Shown here in pieces: positions 36,817 to 48,840 of a DNA stretch of 64,000 nucleotides. Positions within the stretch are counted from its first letter, which is position 1; the number at the start of each line of letters is the position of its first letter. This DNA is from Hirundichthys speculiger (Eukaryota > Chordata > Actinopteri > Beloniformes > Exocoetidae): assembly GCA_018398805.1 (NCBI GenBank), contig JAGFBZ010000866.1, positions 116,001-180,000 of the forward strand. The letters run 5' to 3'. The notes below the pieces were generated by a model. The model saw only the letters and a list, made by a program, of their open reading frames with translations, searched no databases and was not told the DNA's origin. The position numbers and the translations under genes are program-made.

Positions 36817-37188
36817 TACAGTCATGGTAAAAAATTATTAGACCACCATTTTTTCTTCAGTTTCTTGTTCATTTTAATACCTGGTACCACTAAACGTCAT
36901 CATGTGACTAAAACAGACAGAAAAGAAAACACTGAATGCATAAAAGCAGTGTTTTTGGCAGTACAACGCCATAGCTATTGATGTAAAAACTTAAGTGATT
37001 TAGGTTATAATCAAGAAAACCATGGAAAATGGTAAGATATCAGCTCTTAAATAAAACTCTTATGAGCAATCTTTGTGGTTATCGTTATGTTTGTCCAAGA
37101 AAAATGTACCTTTAGTTGTACCAGGCATTAAAATGAACAAGAAACTGAAGAAAACAAGGGTGGTCTAATCATTTTTTCCATGACTATA
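36817..37188 (-). mobile_element. Tc1/mariner-type MITE, copy 5 (reverse orientation)
   Basis: Same family as 4594-4964, in the orientation of 15980-16338, with TA at both ends. The right end carries a substitution (ATGACTATA). Confidence 0.86.
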
Positions 37189-37214
37189 TGTTTTATTGCA
37201 TGATTAACATGGTA

Positions 37215-37621
37215 CACTGCAAAAACTCAAAATCTTACCAAGTGTATTTTTCTCATTTCTAGTCAAAAATATCTCATCACACTTAATATAAGACAAAATC
37301 ACCTAAAGAGTAACATTTCAGTGAGATATAGGAGCTTGTTTTTAGACTTTTTTAGACTGAATTAAGTGAATTTTCACTTGTTCCATTGGCAGATTTTTTT
37401 GCTTATTACAAGCAAAAAATATCTTGTATTAAGTCTGTTTTAACTGCCAATGGAACAAGTGAAAATTTGCTTAATTCAGTCTAAAAAAGTCTAAAAACAA
37501 GCTCCTATATCTCACTGAAATGTTACTCTTTAGGTGATTTTGTCTTATATTAAGTGTGATGAGATATTTTTGACTAGAAATGAGAAAAATACACTTGGTA
37601 AGATTTTGAGTTTTTGCAGTG
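37215..37621. mobile_element. Palindromic element with CACTGCAAAA ends, copy 1
   Basis: A 407-bp near-perfect palindrome: CACTGCAAAAACTCAAAATC at the left and its complement at the right, with the centre near 37410. It could form one long hairpin. It has no coding frame and TA adjoins both ends. Nearly identical to 45556-45963. Confidence 0.85.
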
Positions 37622-37712
37622 TATCTCGTATATGACGTTGCATTTTTTTTGTTTTGTTCGATTTTGTCCTTTGGGTGAACGAAACCCGGTGGCACTGAAG
37701 TGGGAAATTGTG

Positions 37713-38265
37713 GTAAACATAAATAAAAATGGAATACAACGATTTGCAAATCCTTTTCAACCCATATTCAATTGATACACTACAAAGAAAACATATTTAA
37801 TCTTCAAACTCACGCCAGCAACACGTGACAAAGAAGTTGGGAAATGTGGTAAGACATACGGAGACAGTTGAGGAATGCTCATCAAACACCTGTTTGGAGC
37901 ATCCCACAGGTGATCAGGCTGATTGGGAACAGGTGGGCGCCATGATTGGGTATAAAAGCAGCTTCCCTCCAAAAATGCTCAGCCAATCACCAGCGAGGAT
38001 GGGGGTGAGATTCACCACTTTGTCAACAACGGCGTGAGCAAATAGACAAACAGTTTAAGAACATTTCTCAAAGTGCATTTGCAAGGAATTTGGAGATTTC
38101 AACATCTACGGTCCATAATATCATCAAAAGGTTTGGAGAATTTGTAGAAATCAACTTTGAATGCGGGTGACCTTCGATCCCTCAGACGGCGCTGCATCAA
38201 AAACCGACATCAGCGTGTAAAAGATATCAGCACAGGAACACTTCAGAAAAAACAAATATAATGAA
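37713..38265 (+). pseudogene. Tc1 transposon, truncated after the transposase N-terminal half
   Basis: The text from GGAATACAACGATTTGCAAA through the TATAAAAGCAGCTTCCC promoter-like stretch to ATCTACGGTCCATAATATCA and CCTTCGATCCCTCAGACGGC matches the 5' part of a very common fish Tc1 element. The readable protein parts belong to the helix-turn-helix DNA-binding half. The catalytic half is absent and the frame is broken. Confidence 0.75.
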
Positions 38266-38410
38266 ATTTCTGCAGAAATGATCTTGTTAAAAGGATAAAT
38301 GGATCCGCAAGGTTCTCATGAGGTGAGTGGCCTTTTAGAGATTATGAACAACAGTACTTACTATTAAAAGAGCAATAGTTCATTTCCTAGTTTAATAGGA
38401 GCTGAATAGT

Positions 38411-38680
38411 ACACACAGGTGAGTGTTACTGTACTGTATAGACCAGTAACACTCACCTGTGTGTGTGTGTGTGTGTGTTACTGTACTGTATAGACCAGTA
38501 ACACTCACCTGTGTGTGTGTGTGTTACTGTACTGTATAGACCAGTAACACTCACCTGTGTGTGTGTGTTACTGAACTGTATAGACCAGTAACACTCACCT
38601 GTGTGTGTGTGTGTTACTGTAATGTATAGACCAGTAACACTCACCTGTGGTGTGTGTGTTACTGTACTGTATAGTAGGAT
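38411..38680. repeat. GT-rich tandem repeat, about 60-bp unit, five copies
   Basis: The unit contains TACTGTACTGTATAGACCAG, TAACACTCACC and a (GT)n run of varying length. The first unit starts with the inverted form ACACACAGGTGAGTGTTACTG, so the array begins with a hairpin. Confidence 0.85.
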
Positions 38681-39045
38681 AACTCTGGACATGAGTCAGC
38701 TGTATCAACAACAGCAGAAAACGTCATATTTGTGAGACCATAATTAGACATAAGACCATAATTGAAGCAAGCAGGATAAGCGATGACAGTTTTTACTGGC
38801 ATTTACCTCTAGACGACGGCAAAGAGTTATCCAGTTATATGTGAAAAGACCAACGTGTCACAGTGCCGCTAATGTTATGACGAAGTTACAATCAGTTTCC
38901 TGCGTCCATACGTTCCCAGTAAAACCAGATACGAGTCACCTCAAGAAAGAAATCTGATACAGGTCGTTTGAGCAGGTAGCGTGATCACAGCCTAAATTCA
39001 GCACATCATGGATCAAGACACAAATTTCAAAAACAGGGGGGGGGG

Positions 39046-39186
39046 TAAATGGACTGCACTTATATAGTTAGGGTTCAGTGTCTTGCCCAAGGACACTTTA
39101 GCATGTGGTCAATTGGAGCCAGGATCGAACCGCCAACCTTACAAGGACTGGACGACCCGCTCCACCAACTGAGCTACAGCCGCCCC
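39046..39186 (-). repeat. tRNA-derived SINE
   Basis: On the minus strand it begins GGGGCGGCTGTAGCTCAGTT and contains a box A-like TAGCTCAGTTGG and box B-like GGTTCGATCC, then the common teleost tail CTTGGGCAAGACACTGAACC and ends TGCAGTCCATTTA. It is a SINE, not a working tRNA gene. Confidence 0.7.
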
Positions 39187-40001
39187 ACGAGTATAAATAT
39201 ACTTGTAAAGATGGATGGATACTATGAGTAACGCATTACTGTCCACTGCTGGACTATACGGTTGTTTTTTAGCATGTCACTAACTAGTTGTTCTTTAACA
39301 TAATACTTCCTAGACTGGAACTTTCTGAGCTCCATTTTCAGCTGTCTTTGATGTTGAATCTGGTTGTAGTGTTGAAGGAGGTGGGGATGTAGATGCTTCA
39401 CAACAATGTCAACATGAAATCAATTCTTTACATGCAAAACCGATTCTGAACCCACCAAAGAAAAAATATTTCTAATTACTGTATTAAATAAAGAACATCC
39501 CGTCATCATTAAAGCAGATTAAAGCAGATGTGATGATGTTTTATCAACCATCTAATGAAGCGCTTAGCCTGGCTCGTGCTTGAATTATCATTATTGACGT
39601 GCACTGACACTTTGAGGGCCGCTTTAAGTTATACAGACTGACGGGACATGACAGGACGTCCTAACAGCCTTTATGAGCTACTAAAATCTGTCACATGATG
39701 ATGTGATTTAACAGAGAGTCATTTAACAAAGAGGAAGACTTCAAAGCAGAAAGAAAACGAGCAAATTAACATCTGCAAAGGCTACAAAGCTACACGTGAA
39801 ACCCACGAGTAGAATCTCACTGAAACCCCAAACATTCACTAACTGGTACCATTAAAGTCCGACTAGAACACTGTAACTCCTGGACCTGACGGCACCGACA
39901 GAGCTAGCTGGACTTTAGTCAACAAATAACGCACTATAAAAATGCTTTTTTCCCCCCTTTTTTTTCTTTTTTGTTTCGCTTTTCATTTACAGCACTCTGA
40001 A

Positions 40002-40362
40002 TAGGGGTGTGAAAAAAAAACGATTTGGCGATATATCGCGATATTCAGCCGCCCGATATAATATTGATTTTTCATGTCCTAATATTGATTTTGTTAGGAA
40101 AATTCATTCATTCACTTAAATGTGCAAAAAATACTATTAATAAACAATAAATAGGTTGTTTTGATGCAAATAGTTTTGACTCAATATCATCTGATGAACA
40201 TATACAGAAACTTGATTTTTCATCTCTACTTTTAATTTTGATATTAACTGGGTAGAATATCACAATATAGCATGATATCACAGTATTGTGATAATATCGT
40301 ATCGTGATCCAAGTATCACGATACATATCGTAGTGCGAGGTCCTTGCCGATACTCACCCCTA
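40002..40362. mobile_element. 361-bp hAT-type element in unit 1 of the triplication
   Basis: The ends TAGGGGTGTGAAAAA and GATACTCACCCCTA are inverted, flanked by a perfect 8-bp duplication ACTCTGAA (39994-40001 and 40363-40370). Inside are CGATATATCG and ATATCGTATCG repeats. Units 2 and 3 carry the same insertion at the same place, so it predates the triplication. Confidence 0.83.
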
Positions 40363-41541
40363 ACTCTGAATGAGCCTAAATGAACAAAATTGGTGTATAG
40401 GTTGTGATACTTGTCTCCTTTTGTTAAAGAAATAGCATAGATCTTTATTAAAACTTGTCTGTATCAGGCTTAACAAATAACGCACTATAAAAATGCTTTT
40501 TACCCCTTTTTTTTTCTTTTTTGTTTGGCTTTTCATTTACACACAGCACTCTAAATAGAGGTGTGAAAGAAAAAACGATTTGGCGATATATCGCGATATT
40601 CAGCCGCCCGATATAATATTGATTTTTCATTTCCTAATATCGATTTTGTTAAGAAAATTCATTCATTCACTTAAATGTGCAAAAATACTAATAATAAACA
40701 ATAAATAGGTTGTTTTAATGCAAATAGTTTTGACTCAATATGATCAATATCATCTGATGAACATATACAGCAACTTGATTTTTCATCTCTACTTTTAATT
40801 TTGATATTAACTGGGTAGAATATCGCAAGATATTGTGATATCGTGATAATATCGTATCGTAACCCAAGTATCACGATACATATCGTAGTGCGAGGTCCTT
40901 GCCAATACTCACCCCTAACTCTGAATGAGCCTAAATGAACAAAATTGGTGCATAGGTTGTGATACTTGTCTCCTTTTGTTAAAAAAATAGCATAGATCTT
41001 TATTAAAACTTGTCTGTATCAAGCTTAACAAATAACGCACTATAAAAATGCTTTTTTCCCCCTTTTTTTTCTTTTTTGTTTGGCTTTTCATTTACAGACA
41101 GCTCTCTGAATAAGGATGTGAAAAAAAATCGATTTGGCGATATATCGCGATATTCAGCGGCCCGATATAATATTGATTTTTCATGTCCTAATATCAATTT
41201 TGTTAGGAAAATTAATTCATTCACTTAAATGTGCAAAAACACTAATAATAAACAATAAATAGGTTGTTTTGATGCAAATAGTTTCGACTCAATTTGTCCT
41301 CTGAATGATCAATATCATCTGATAAACATATACAGCAACTTGATTTTTCATCTCTACTTTTAATTCTGATATTAACTGGGTAGAATATCGCAATATAGCA
41401 TGATATCGCGATATTGCGATAATATCGTATCATGACCCAAGTAGGGCTGGGACGACGCGTCGACGTCATCGATTACGTCGACGCAAAAAATACTTCTACG
41501 CAAAAACTGCACGTCGATGCGTCGTCACTCAGAATCAAAAA

Positions 41542-41762
41542 ATGGCGGCGGCCGCGGTATCGAGTAGCAGCGAGTCGGGGGAGACGAAGCTATCTCGTAA
41601 CAGGATGTCAAAACTATGGGAGTACTTTACACCTAAAGGTAACGATTCGGTGGTCTGTGACCTGTGCAAAAATAGAGATGGCATCATAAAAGCACTACCG
41701 CGATGCACCAGCACCTTAAGAAGAGTCACGCGGGAGCTGCTTGTGTGGAGGAGAAGACGCCG
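41542..41762 (+). pseudogene. BED zinc-finger exon of a hAT (ZBED-like) transposase, frameshifted
   Basis: MAAAAVSSSSESGETKLSRN is followed by SKLWEYFTPKG and CDLCK, the first half of a BED finger. The second half, STTAMHQHLKKSHAG, with the His pair, is in another frame starting near 41686, so an indel around 41665-41685 breaks it. A GTAAGT donor follows at 41763. In intact relatives this exon encodes the DNA-binding N-terminus of the transposase. Confidence 0.65.
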
Positions 41763-42086
41763 TAAGTTTTCAACTTTTTTTTCTTTCCTTGTTTGCGGTG
41801 ATTAACCCCGTCATTCATCCAAACCGCACTACGTAACTTGTGCTCCAGCCTCACACACACAGAACATGTGCACACTTAAACACACACACACACACACTCG
41901 CCTCTTGCCGACACACTTTTTTTTTAACTGACACAGACACACACTCCTCAAATACATGCTAAAGTTAGTTTAACTTTCAACTTTTAGGTTAATGTAGTAT
42001 TATTATTATTTATTGGTATGGGCAGATCATTTAGAAGTATATAGTTTTATTAACCTGTGCACTGTGTTTGTGATTTATGTTTTCAG

Positions 42087-42189
42087 GGACAGGGATAAGC
42101 AGAAAAGTTTGGAGGACTACTATCAGACAACCCCCACCCCCCAGGAGGCTGCTGCACTTACTGAGAGCATCCTAACTACTAAAAGTTAA
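42087..42189 (+). pseudogene. Second exon of the BED-finger mini-gene
   Basis: After an acceptor TTATGTTTTCAG the sequence reads DRDKQKSLEDYYQTTPTPQE then AAALTESILTTKS and stops. This resembles the start of the linker after a BED finger in hAT transposases. Everything after it (RNase H-like catalytic core) is missing. Confidence 0.5.
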
Positions 42190-44265
42190 ACTACTGTTCA
42201 CTTAACTGTAATAGGCCTAATACTTGAATTTATTTGTTATTTATTTCACAGATTTAAATGATTAGGCTAAGTTGCTGCTGCTGTCACACATTGTGTTGTT
42301 TTGTAAATTGCAGCTGTCACCGCTGCTGTTATTTTTTATTTATTTTATGTTGATAAGATTTTGGTTCATATTGTGTTTTTTGCAGTTTTATTTATTGAAG
42401 GAAAGTTTTATTTTATTATTTTTTATTATAGGATTCCATTGCACTACAACTGTGTGCACTTTATTGTTGTATTGTTCAATATAATTCATTTTTGAACTTG
42501 AAAGAAGAAATTTGTGTTTTATTCATGGAGATAAATTTGCATTAATTGCTATATAGGTCAAATTATGGGGAGATAATCGATAATCGAATCGAAATCGAAT
42601 CGAATCGGATTTAAAAATGAATCGTTAGATTAATCGATGCATCGAAAAACTATTTTCTAGATTAATCGATTACAAAAATAATCGTTTAACCCAGCCCTAG
42701 ACCCAAGTATCACGATACATTTCGTAGTGCGAGGTCCTTGCCGATACTCACCCCTAACTCTGAATGAGCCTAAATGAACAAAATTGGTGCATAGGTTGTG
42801 ATACTTGTCTCCTTTTGTTAAAAAAAATTGCATATATCTTTATTAAAACTTGTCTGTATCAGGTTTAAGGAAAGAGAAAGGAGAAGAGACGTTTTTGTTG
42901 ATGTATTTTTTTGAAAACATCTCCTGAGATCAAGCAAACCTTTAGCAGGAAGGTCAACCACTGCCAGGGTTTAAGAAACCACATAGCTGTTTAAATCATA
43001 TATGCGTTTTAACAACCAGTTAAACTAACTAACTTAAGTGGCAAGACAGAAATGCATAATAAGTCTCGGCTCGATCGGATAAAAAGCAGATGACAAAATA
43101 AGAGTGGTATGCTGTTATTGCTAAGATTCCTCAAATATCCAGTATATCATTAGTTGGTATTGTGAAAATTTATGTTCGCCCTCTTTGTGGAAAATTGGAG
43201 ATCTGCAAACCGGCAGCAAATGAAGCTGGTAGTGAGTGATGTAAGAGGACGCGTTACCACCTACGGGGCTGTGGCTGCTGGCGGCAGCATATTTGCCGTC
43301 GCTCTGTGGCGGCTGGAGAGGAATTATTTGCCAACATGCTGGTTTCCAGAACCTCTGAGCCAGAACAAATGCTGCAAGCATCAAACAGCTGAACTGGAGT
43401 GGATCCAGGCAGCCAGTGGGAGGCTGTGGTACTTTTGTGTATATATATGCACAGTACACATATGTATCGTACCTGTGTTTGTGCTCTGAATACTTGTAAT
43501 TACAGTTATACGTTTATATGTAAAACCTCAATAGAAGCAGAAGCATATAGATACCAAACTGCTGTCTGCAGGCTCTGACCTTTATTTAGTGTTTTGAGAA
43601 ATCTTGTTCCCAGAGGATGTATTACACTGAACACACATTTAGTAAAAGCACTGAACAAAGATGCTCTGAGGTAAAACAATCTTAGAGTAAAAAGACAAAG
43701 CCTAAAGACTATTATTTTTTCTCCTCACATCATGACCCTTATTATAGTTCTGTCTGTCCTGGAAATTAGAGATGAGACAATTTTAAAATGCAGCTGTGTA
43801 GTACTACAGCATAGATGCTTGTTTTAATCACAGCAGCCTCATTGATAATAAGGAGAGTTGCTCTATAAAGCGTAAAATCCAGCAGCAGCCAGCTTTTATC
43901 TCTGACAGGATCTGCCGTGATACAGACCGCGACATGACCGGGCATTTTAATAAGGCTGTATCACTTGTATTAAAAGGCGATTATGAAAAATATGTGGAGC
44001 AAACCAGATCAAAGAGGCTGGTCTTTAACTATGAGGGATAAGTTCAAGCTGCTATACAGGAAAAGTTAAAACTCTGAAGAAATATCAGATGTTGTCAATC
44101 TGACCCTGAACGCCGACCTCTGACCTTTCTGTGGTGATGATAGGATCAAGTATTGGAGAAAATGGAAAAAAAAAAGTATCCTTAAAAATATGAAAGTCCT
44201 TCTTGAAGTTTGTTAAATCACACGAACCAGGAGAGAAGTTGTAAAAACAAATGTGACATATTTAC

Positions 44266-44334
44266 CTCGTGCTCTTCTTCTGTGGTGATCCTAATCCACC
44301 GTGGCCCGGAGGACTCGCATATCGTGCTGTGATA
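44266..44334 (-). CDS. nav3: nav3 69-bp exon
   Basis: The acceptor ctgttcacag lies just before 44334 and the donor GTAAAT starts at 44265. With the split codons the exon reads S-ITARYASPPGHGGLGSPQKKST-R. This matches the short NAV3 segment between QDMQS and LPGPSR (human form approximately SLAARY...SQKKPTR). It is 69 nt, phase 2 on both sides, so skipping it would also keep the frame and join QDMQS directly to RLPGPSR. It may therefore be a cassette exon. The segment is basic and Ser/Pro rich with no named domain. It sits alone, about 15.4 kb after the previous exon and 11.5 kb before the next. Confidence 0.85.
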
Positions 44335-45555
44335 CTGTGAACAGACCAGAGAGGAAGAAGAGACGCCGTTAACGCAGTTAGATACAAGAACGAGGCCACT
44401 TTCTTGCTGAATTTCTCTTAATCCGTGTCTAAATGCAGTAATGTGAGCGAGAGAGAGAAAGAAACAGAGCCAGGTGAAAGAAAAGAAGAAGCATGTGGTA
44501 AATACTGTAGCGTGCCAGGGCACATATCTTTGATTTTTTTTTTTTTTTTTTCACATGATGGCTCGCACGTTTGTAACCACAAGCGTATGACGCGTCCCAT
44601 AATGCCTTTCAGTCCATTCGAGGCCTGTTGGCATAAAAAATGGCCAGAAAAAAAACTTTCACAAACAATTTTGTGGTGGCTTCGTTTGAAGAAAAACCGC
44701 AAAGAACGAGACACCAGCAGAGGTGAAGGAAATGCCAGTCACAGTTAGTCACACGGATGGGAAATACTAGAAATACTAGCCTCTGCATCCGTGTTTGACA
44801 GTGAACTAGTTAAGCTTCAGCAAGCGTGGTTTTTGGGAAGACTTAAAAAAATAAAGCTTTTTAATGCATCCTGTAAACAAGAAAGAGTCAAAGTGGTTAT
44901 TAGAAACACCAAAAGTGCCAAGACTCTTGTTTATTCCTGTATGAGTCTAAAAGTACGTGGGAATTTCCCATTTAATCAGAAATGAACATGACTCTTTTGT
45001 TTCATCAGCCTAAATGTGTTATTTTTTTGTTTATTGCCTTCAGAAAAGAGAGAGTGCTGATAAACAAGTAAGTTAAAACAATAGAGCCATTTAAAGGCTG
45101 CCCATGAAGAAAAACCCATAATTGAGGTAACTGCTCCTTACTGGGCAGGTTTTCACTCTTCCACTCTGTTCATATTAAATCCTCAAAATAGTTGGAAGAG
45201 TGAAGGCAGAAGAGAATGAGGAGATGTGCGAAGCTTAACAAGAAATCAGCTGCTCCTGGAACATCTCTGAGCAAATGAGGTTAACAGGCAGCAGGTCAGC
45301 GAGCTGACGGGTATAAAAAGAGCGACCCAGAAAAGCTCCAGCTATCTGGAGGAAGGAGACCGCGACGGGCTGCACGGGCAGGAAATTTAACCTTTTAAGG
45401 ATGTTTCTAAGCATACGTTTCAGGATAATATCTGAATTAATCCAGGGTGAATTCATATTCTTCAGTTCAGATAATTAAACAAGGAGAAAGACACAAAACC
45501 AGCGTTACATGTAGTTGGGCCGCTGCTTTAAAAACAGACATTCAACTGAGAACCA

Positions 45556-45963
45556 CACTGCAAAAACTCAAAATCTTACCAAGTGTATTTTTCTAATTTC
45601 TAGTCAAAAATATCTCATCACACTTAATATAAGACAAATTCACCTAAAGAGTAACATTTCAGTGAGATATAGGAGCTTGTTTTTAGACTTTTTTTTGACT
45701 GAATTAAGCGAATTTTCACTTGTTCCATTGGCAGATTTTTTTGCTTATTACAAGCAAAAAATATCTTGTATTAAGTCTGTTTTAACTGCCAATGGAACAA
45801 GTGAAAATTTGCTTAATTCAGTCTAAAAAAGTTTAAAAACAAGCTCCTATATCTCACTGAAATGTTACTCTTTAGGTGATTTTGTCTTATATTAAGTGTG
45901 ATGAGATATTTTTGACTAGAAATGAGAAAAATACACTTGGTAAGATTTTGAGTTTTTGCAGTG
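45556..45963. mobile_element. Palindromic element with CACTGCAAAA ends, copy 2
   Basis: A near-identical copy of 37215-37621, 408 bp, again a long palindrome with only a few mismatches between its arms. Confidence 0.85.
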
Positions 45964-46333
45964 CAGTCGGTGCATTTTAGCCATTTTTACAACGTTCTTC
46001 AAACTAAAACTGCTGAGAGGTTCATATACTTTTGCTTCCATAGTGAATAATAACATTAAGCAATTTAAGAAATCTGAAGGAAATTCCCACATAAAGGTCA
46101 AAGGTCAGACAAAACTGCACCAATCACTGCAAATTATTTGGTCCTTACCAAGAAAAAAATAAATTAAATTTAGAAGCGTTAGATATTTTTTCTTGTTTTA
46201 ATAATTACTTTCTTATTTTAAGTCTCAGTATAATCTTATATCAAGTAAAATTTTACTTTTTTTGTCTCAATCAGGCAGAGAATCCTAAAATGAGACAATT
46301 AACACTTAAAATAAGATGTTTTACGTTTTTGAA

Positions 46334-46428
46334 ATGAAATGAAAATGAAATGAAATGAAAAATACTTTATTTATCCCATAAAGGGAAATTCAATACTGTA
46401 GTATTAGGGCTCTTTTTTTTTTTTTTTT
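46334..46428 (-). repeat. LINE-type 3' tail, reverse
   Basis: (TGAAA)n followed by TACTTTATTTATCCCATAAA and GGGAAATTCAAT: the inverse of the tail at 20468-20550, joined to a T run. Confidence 0.5.
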
Positions 46429-48198
46429 TTTTTTTAATAAATAACAGACAACATCAGCAATAATAATATTAATAATATTATTAATAATTTCCTCCTCCTC
46501 ATCTCCTCTCCTCATCAAAATAAATCTTGTTTTAAGATTCAATAACCAATTATACTTTTCTTAAATCTAGAAACAAGTGTTCTCTACAATCTTAATTTAA
46601 GAAATCTTACCAAGTGAAATTATCACTCATTTTCACTCGTTTTGAGAACCTTTTTCCTTCGTTGTAGTGTTTTTATCTTGTTTGAAGACCACAGTCATCA
46701 ATAAATGATATTACCACACTCAGTTACCACATTGGGAACCTTTTGTCAAGCTATATTCACAAGGGTCACTTTAAAAAACAAAAGAAGCCATATGTTAACC
46801 TTGTTAAAAAGAAATATCAGAAATATCGACGTCTGTGGACGCTGAGGATTCTGGGACGGATCATCACTCAGTGGAAATGTGTCTCGTGTCCAGATGAATC
46901 AGTCCTCCAGATCTTTCTGGATGAAATAGGTGCTGTGTGTTCTGGACAGAAACTGAAAAGGACAGTTGGACCTGCTGGTCATGACACGTGTCCAAAGATC
47001 CAAAGATCCAAAGATCCGACCCGTGATGATTCTGTTTGCATCTGAATGTGCCGTCTGCGGTTTGTTCTACTGTGATGCAGCGAAATAAAACATCTTTTTC
47101 AGGGATGTCAGTTCACTTTCCAACGAGACCACATGACAAAACTCAGCAGCAGAAGAACCGGGTTCAGAGACTGGACTGACCTGCCTGCAGTGCTGACATG
47201 AACCCAATAAAGAAATAAACAAGTTATGACAAAAAAAAACACACTTTAAGCAAAGAAATGAAATGAACGAGTAACAAACACTGCTTTCTTTTAACTTTCA
47301 TTGTCTGTTTCAAACCAACTTCTTCTGGTTTGGGGTTGAAAATACATTTACAGACATCATTAACACTGTTTGGCTTTCTGATGGAGCAAATGTTGGCTAG
47401 TTTCAACAGAACTTCCTGTTTCTGAAGGTACGAGCGTTTCTCTCAGCAGATTAAAACAGACAATAAAAAAAAAAAAATGCAAGTGCTGAAAATGACCAGA
47501 GGACGCTGCGTCGTAGACCTAAAAACAATTAGAGCATTCCAGCAAAGAATAATCCCTTCATGAACAGTACAGAACCGGCTAAAACAGTTTACAGAACTGC
47601 AGAAGTTTATTCTTTATATTACCTTCCATTGAATAGCTGAAGAAATATAGAAACTGAAGTTTTCCAGTCGGTTCACTTGAGGATAAAGTAGAAGCTCGAT
47701 AAATAAATCTGTGATGGTCCTACAGTGGTGGAGCTGGACAACAGATGAAGCCGTCTGGACAGACGTCCTTCTTTTCTGCTGACGGGGAACAAGCTCTTCT
47801 CTGTTTTTGAGCTCGTGGGACGCTGGTTTGGCGTTGGTGAGCGAAACGAGCGCACCAGACAGACAATCGGCTACCTATCCTGACGACTGGATGACGCAGG
47901 GCGAATAATCATATTTAATTCTCTCACTCTTCACGCTTCACGCTTTCAGAATGAAGTTCTCTATTTTACATGGAGCTGAATATAAATAAATGCCAACGGC
48001 TGACAAATTCAGCTTTTATTTGCTGATATTTCAGCCGTCAAGTTAATAACAGATGAGTGAAAGATGAAGATGGTGAGAATTACTAGAGAAGTTCCACACC
48101 TTAAAAAGAGAAGGTTTAGTGATGAATGATCACTGCACATTTCGAACTGATCAAGCAAGACTCCGTGTGTTTCATAAAGAAGCTCCTATAGTTACAGT

Positions 48199-48840
48199 TA
48201 GTGCTGGGCGATATGGAAAAAATCATATATCACGATATGGACTATTTTATATCATGATAACGATATATATCACGATATACCATAATAAAGTATGTTTTCA
48301 GTTATTCTCTGAAAAGTTTGACAAAAATGTTCATTGCTTACTTTTCAACTTTATTTTGAAAGGACATTTAGCTGAACTGTCACAAACATACATTTTAGTG
48401 CAGCAAAAACAGGTAGGTACAGAGGTACAGTAGCTTTCACATTTTTTTAAAGTGCACAACAGTTTCTGAGAGGAAAAACACATTTTTGCACTGAAGTTCA
48501 GCTATAAAAAATAAACACAAATTATTTTTCAACTTTCTGAAATCTGTAACCTTGTAGTGCAAAGTTTGCAAACCAATATAAAGTGTCTAAAGTAAACATC
48601 AAGGTTGAAGAGAACTCTGTTTAAGGCATTAACCATGAATAAAAGTGCAAACATAAAAGGCTACTTTGTAGAAGTAGATATGATTCTATCAAATTTATCA
48701 TTGCAGGTTATTTAATTACATATTTGCTGTAATAATTGATAAAATTAGGTTAGAAACGATAGAAACGATAGAAGAGAAATGGAATGATACACACTTTTAT
48801 ATTGTCCCCACGATATGTATCGTCATATCGCCCAGCACTA
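48199..48840. mobile_element. hAT-type element (TAGTGCTGGGCGATATGG ends)
   Basis: The ends TAGTGCTGGGCGATATGG and ATATCGCCCAGCACTA are inverted, with a perfect 8-bp duplication GTTACAGT (48191-48198 and 48841-48848). ATATCACGATATG repeats lie next to the left end. No transposase. Confidence 0.88.

Larger units (their letters stand above)
41442..42699 (+). mobile_element. hAT element with BED-finger mini-gene
   Basis: The ends TAGGGCTGGGACGACGCG and CGTTTAACCCAGCCCTA are inverted, with a perfect 8-bp duplication GACCCAAG (41434-41441 and 42700-42707). It contains a BED zinc-finger exon and a short second exon but no catalytic transposase. The subterminal parts are full of ATCGAT / TCGACG motifs. 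It is the youngest layer in the triplicated unit. Confidence 0.9.
39921..42868. repeat. Tandem triplication of an approximately 555-bp unit
   Basis: Three head-to-tail copies start at about 39921, 40472 and 41027, each beginning AACAAATAACGCACTATAAA and ending near ACTTGTCTGTATCAG. Each contains the same 361-bp hAT-like element. The third copy is interrupted by a 1.26-kb hAT (41442-42699). Confidence 0.9.
32782..44265 (-). other. nav3 intron, 11.5 kb
   Basis: Contents: hAT (32930-33603), GAA microsatellite near 34065-34082, LINE reverse-transcriptase relic (about 36060-36420), Tc1-type MITE (36817-37188), palindromic element (37215-37621), Tc1 transposon fragment (about 37713-38265), GT-rich tandem repeat (38411-38680), SINE (39046-39186) and the triplicated unit with its hAT insertions (39921-42868). 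The stretches 33620-36050, 39240-39910 and 42880-44260 hold nothing I can support. Confidence 0.7.

Noticed and set aside
39046..39186. Possible tRNA gene on the minus strand
   Set aside because: Box A and box B are present but the cloverleaf is not intact and a SINE tail follows.
43121..43489. Overlapping open frames on both strands (105 and 112 residues)
   Set aside because: No motif or family resemblance and no exon-like splice sites; likely chance.
46743..47045. Plus-strand frame of 100 residues
   Set aside because: Vaguely resembles transposon text but no motif could be aligned with confidence.
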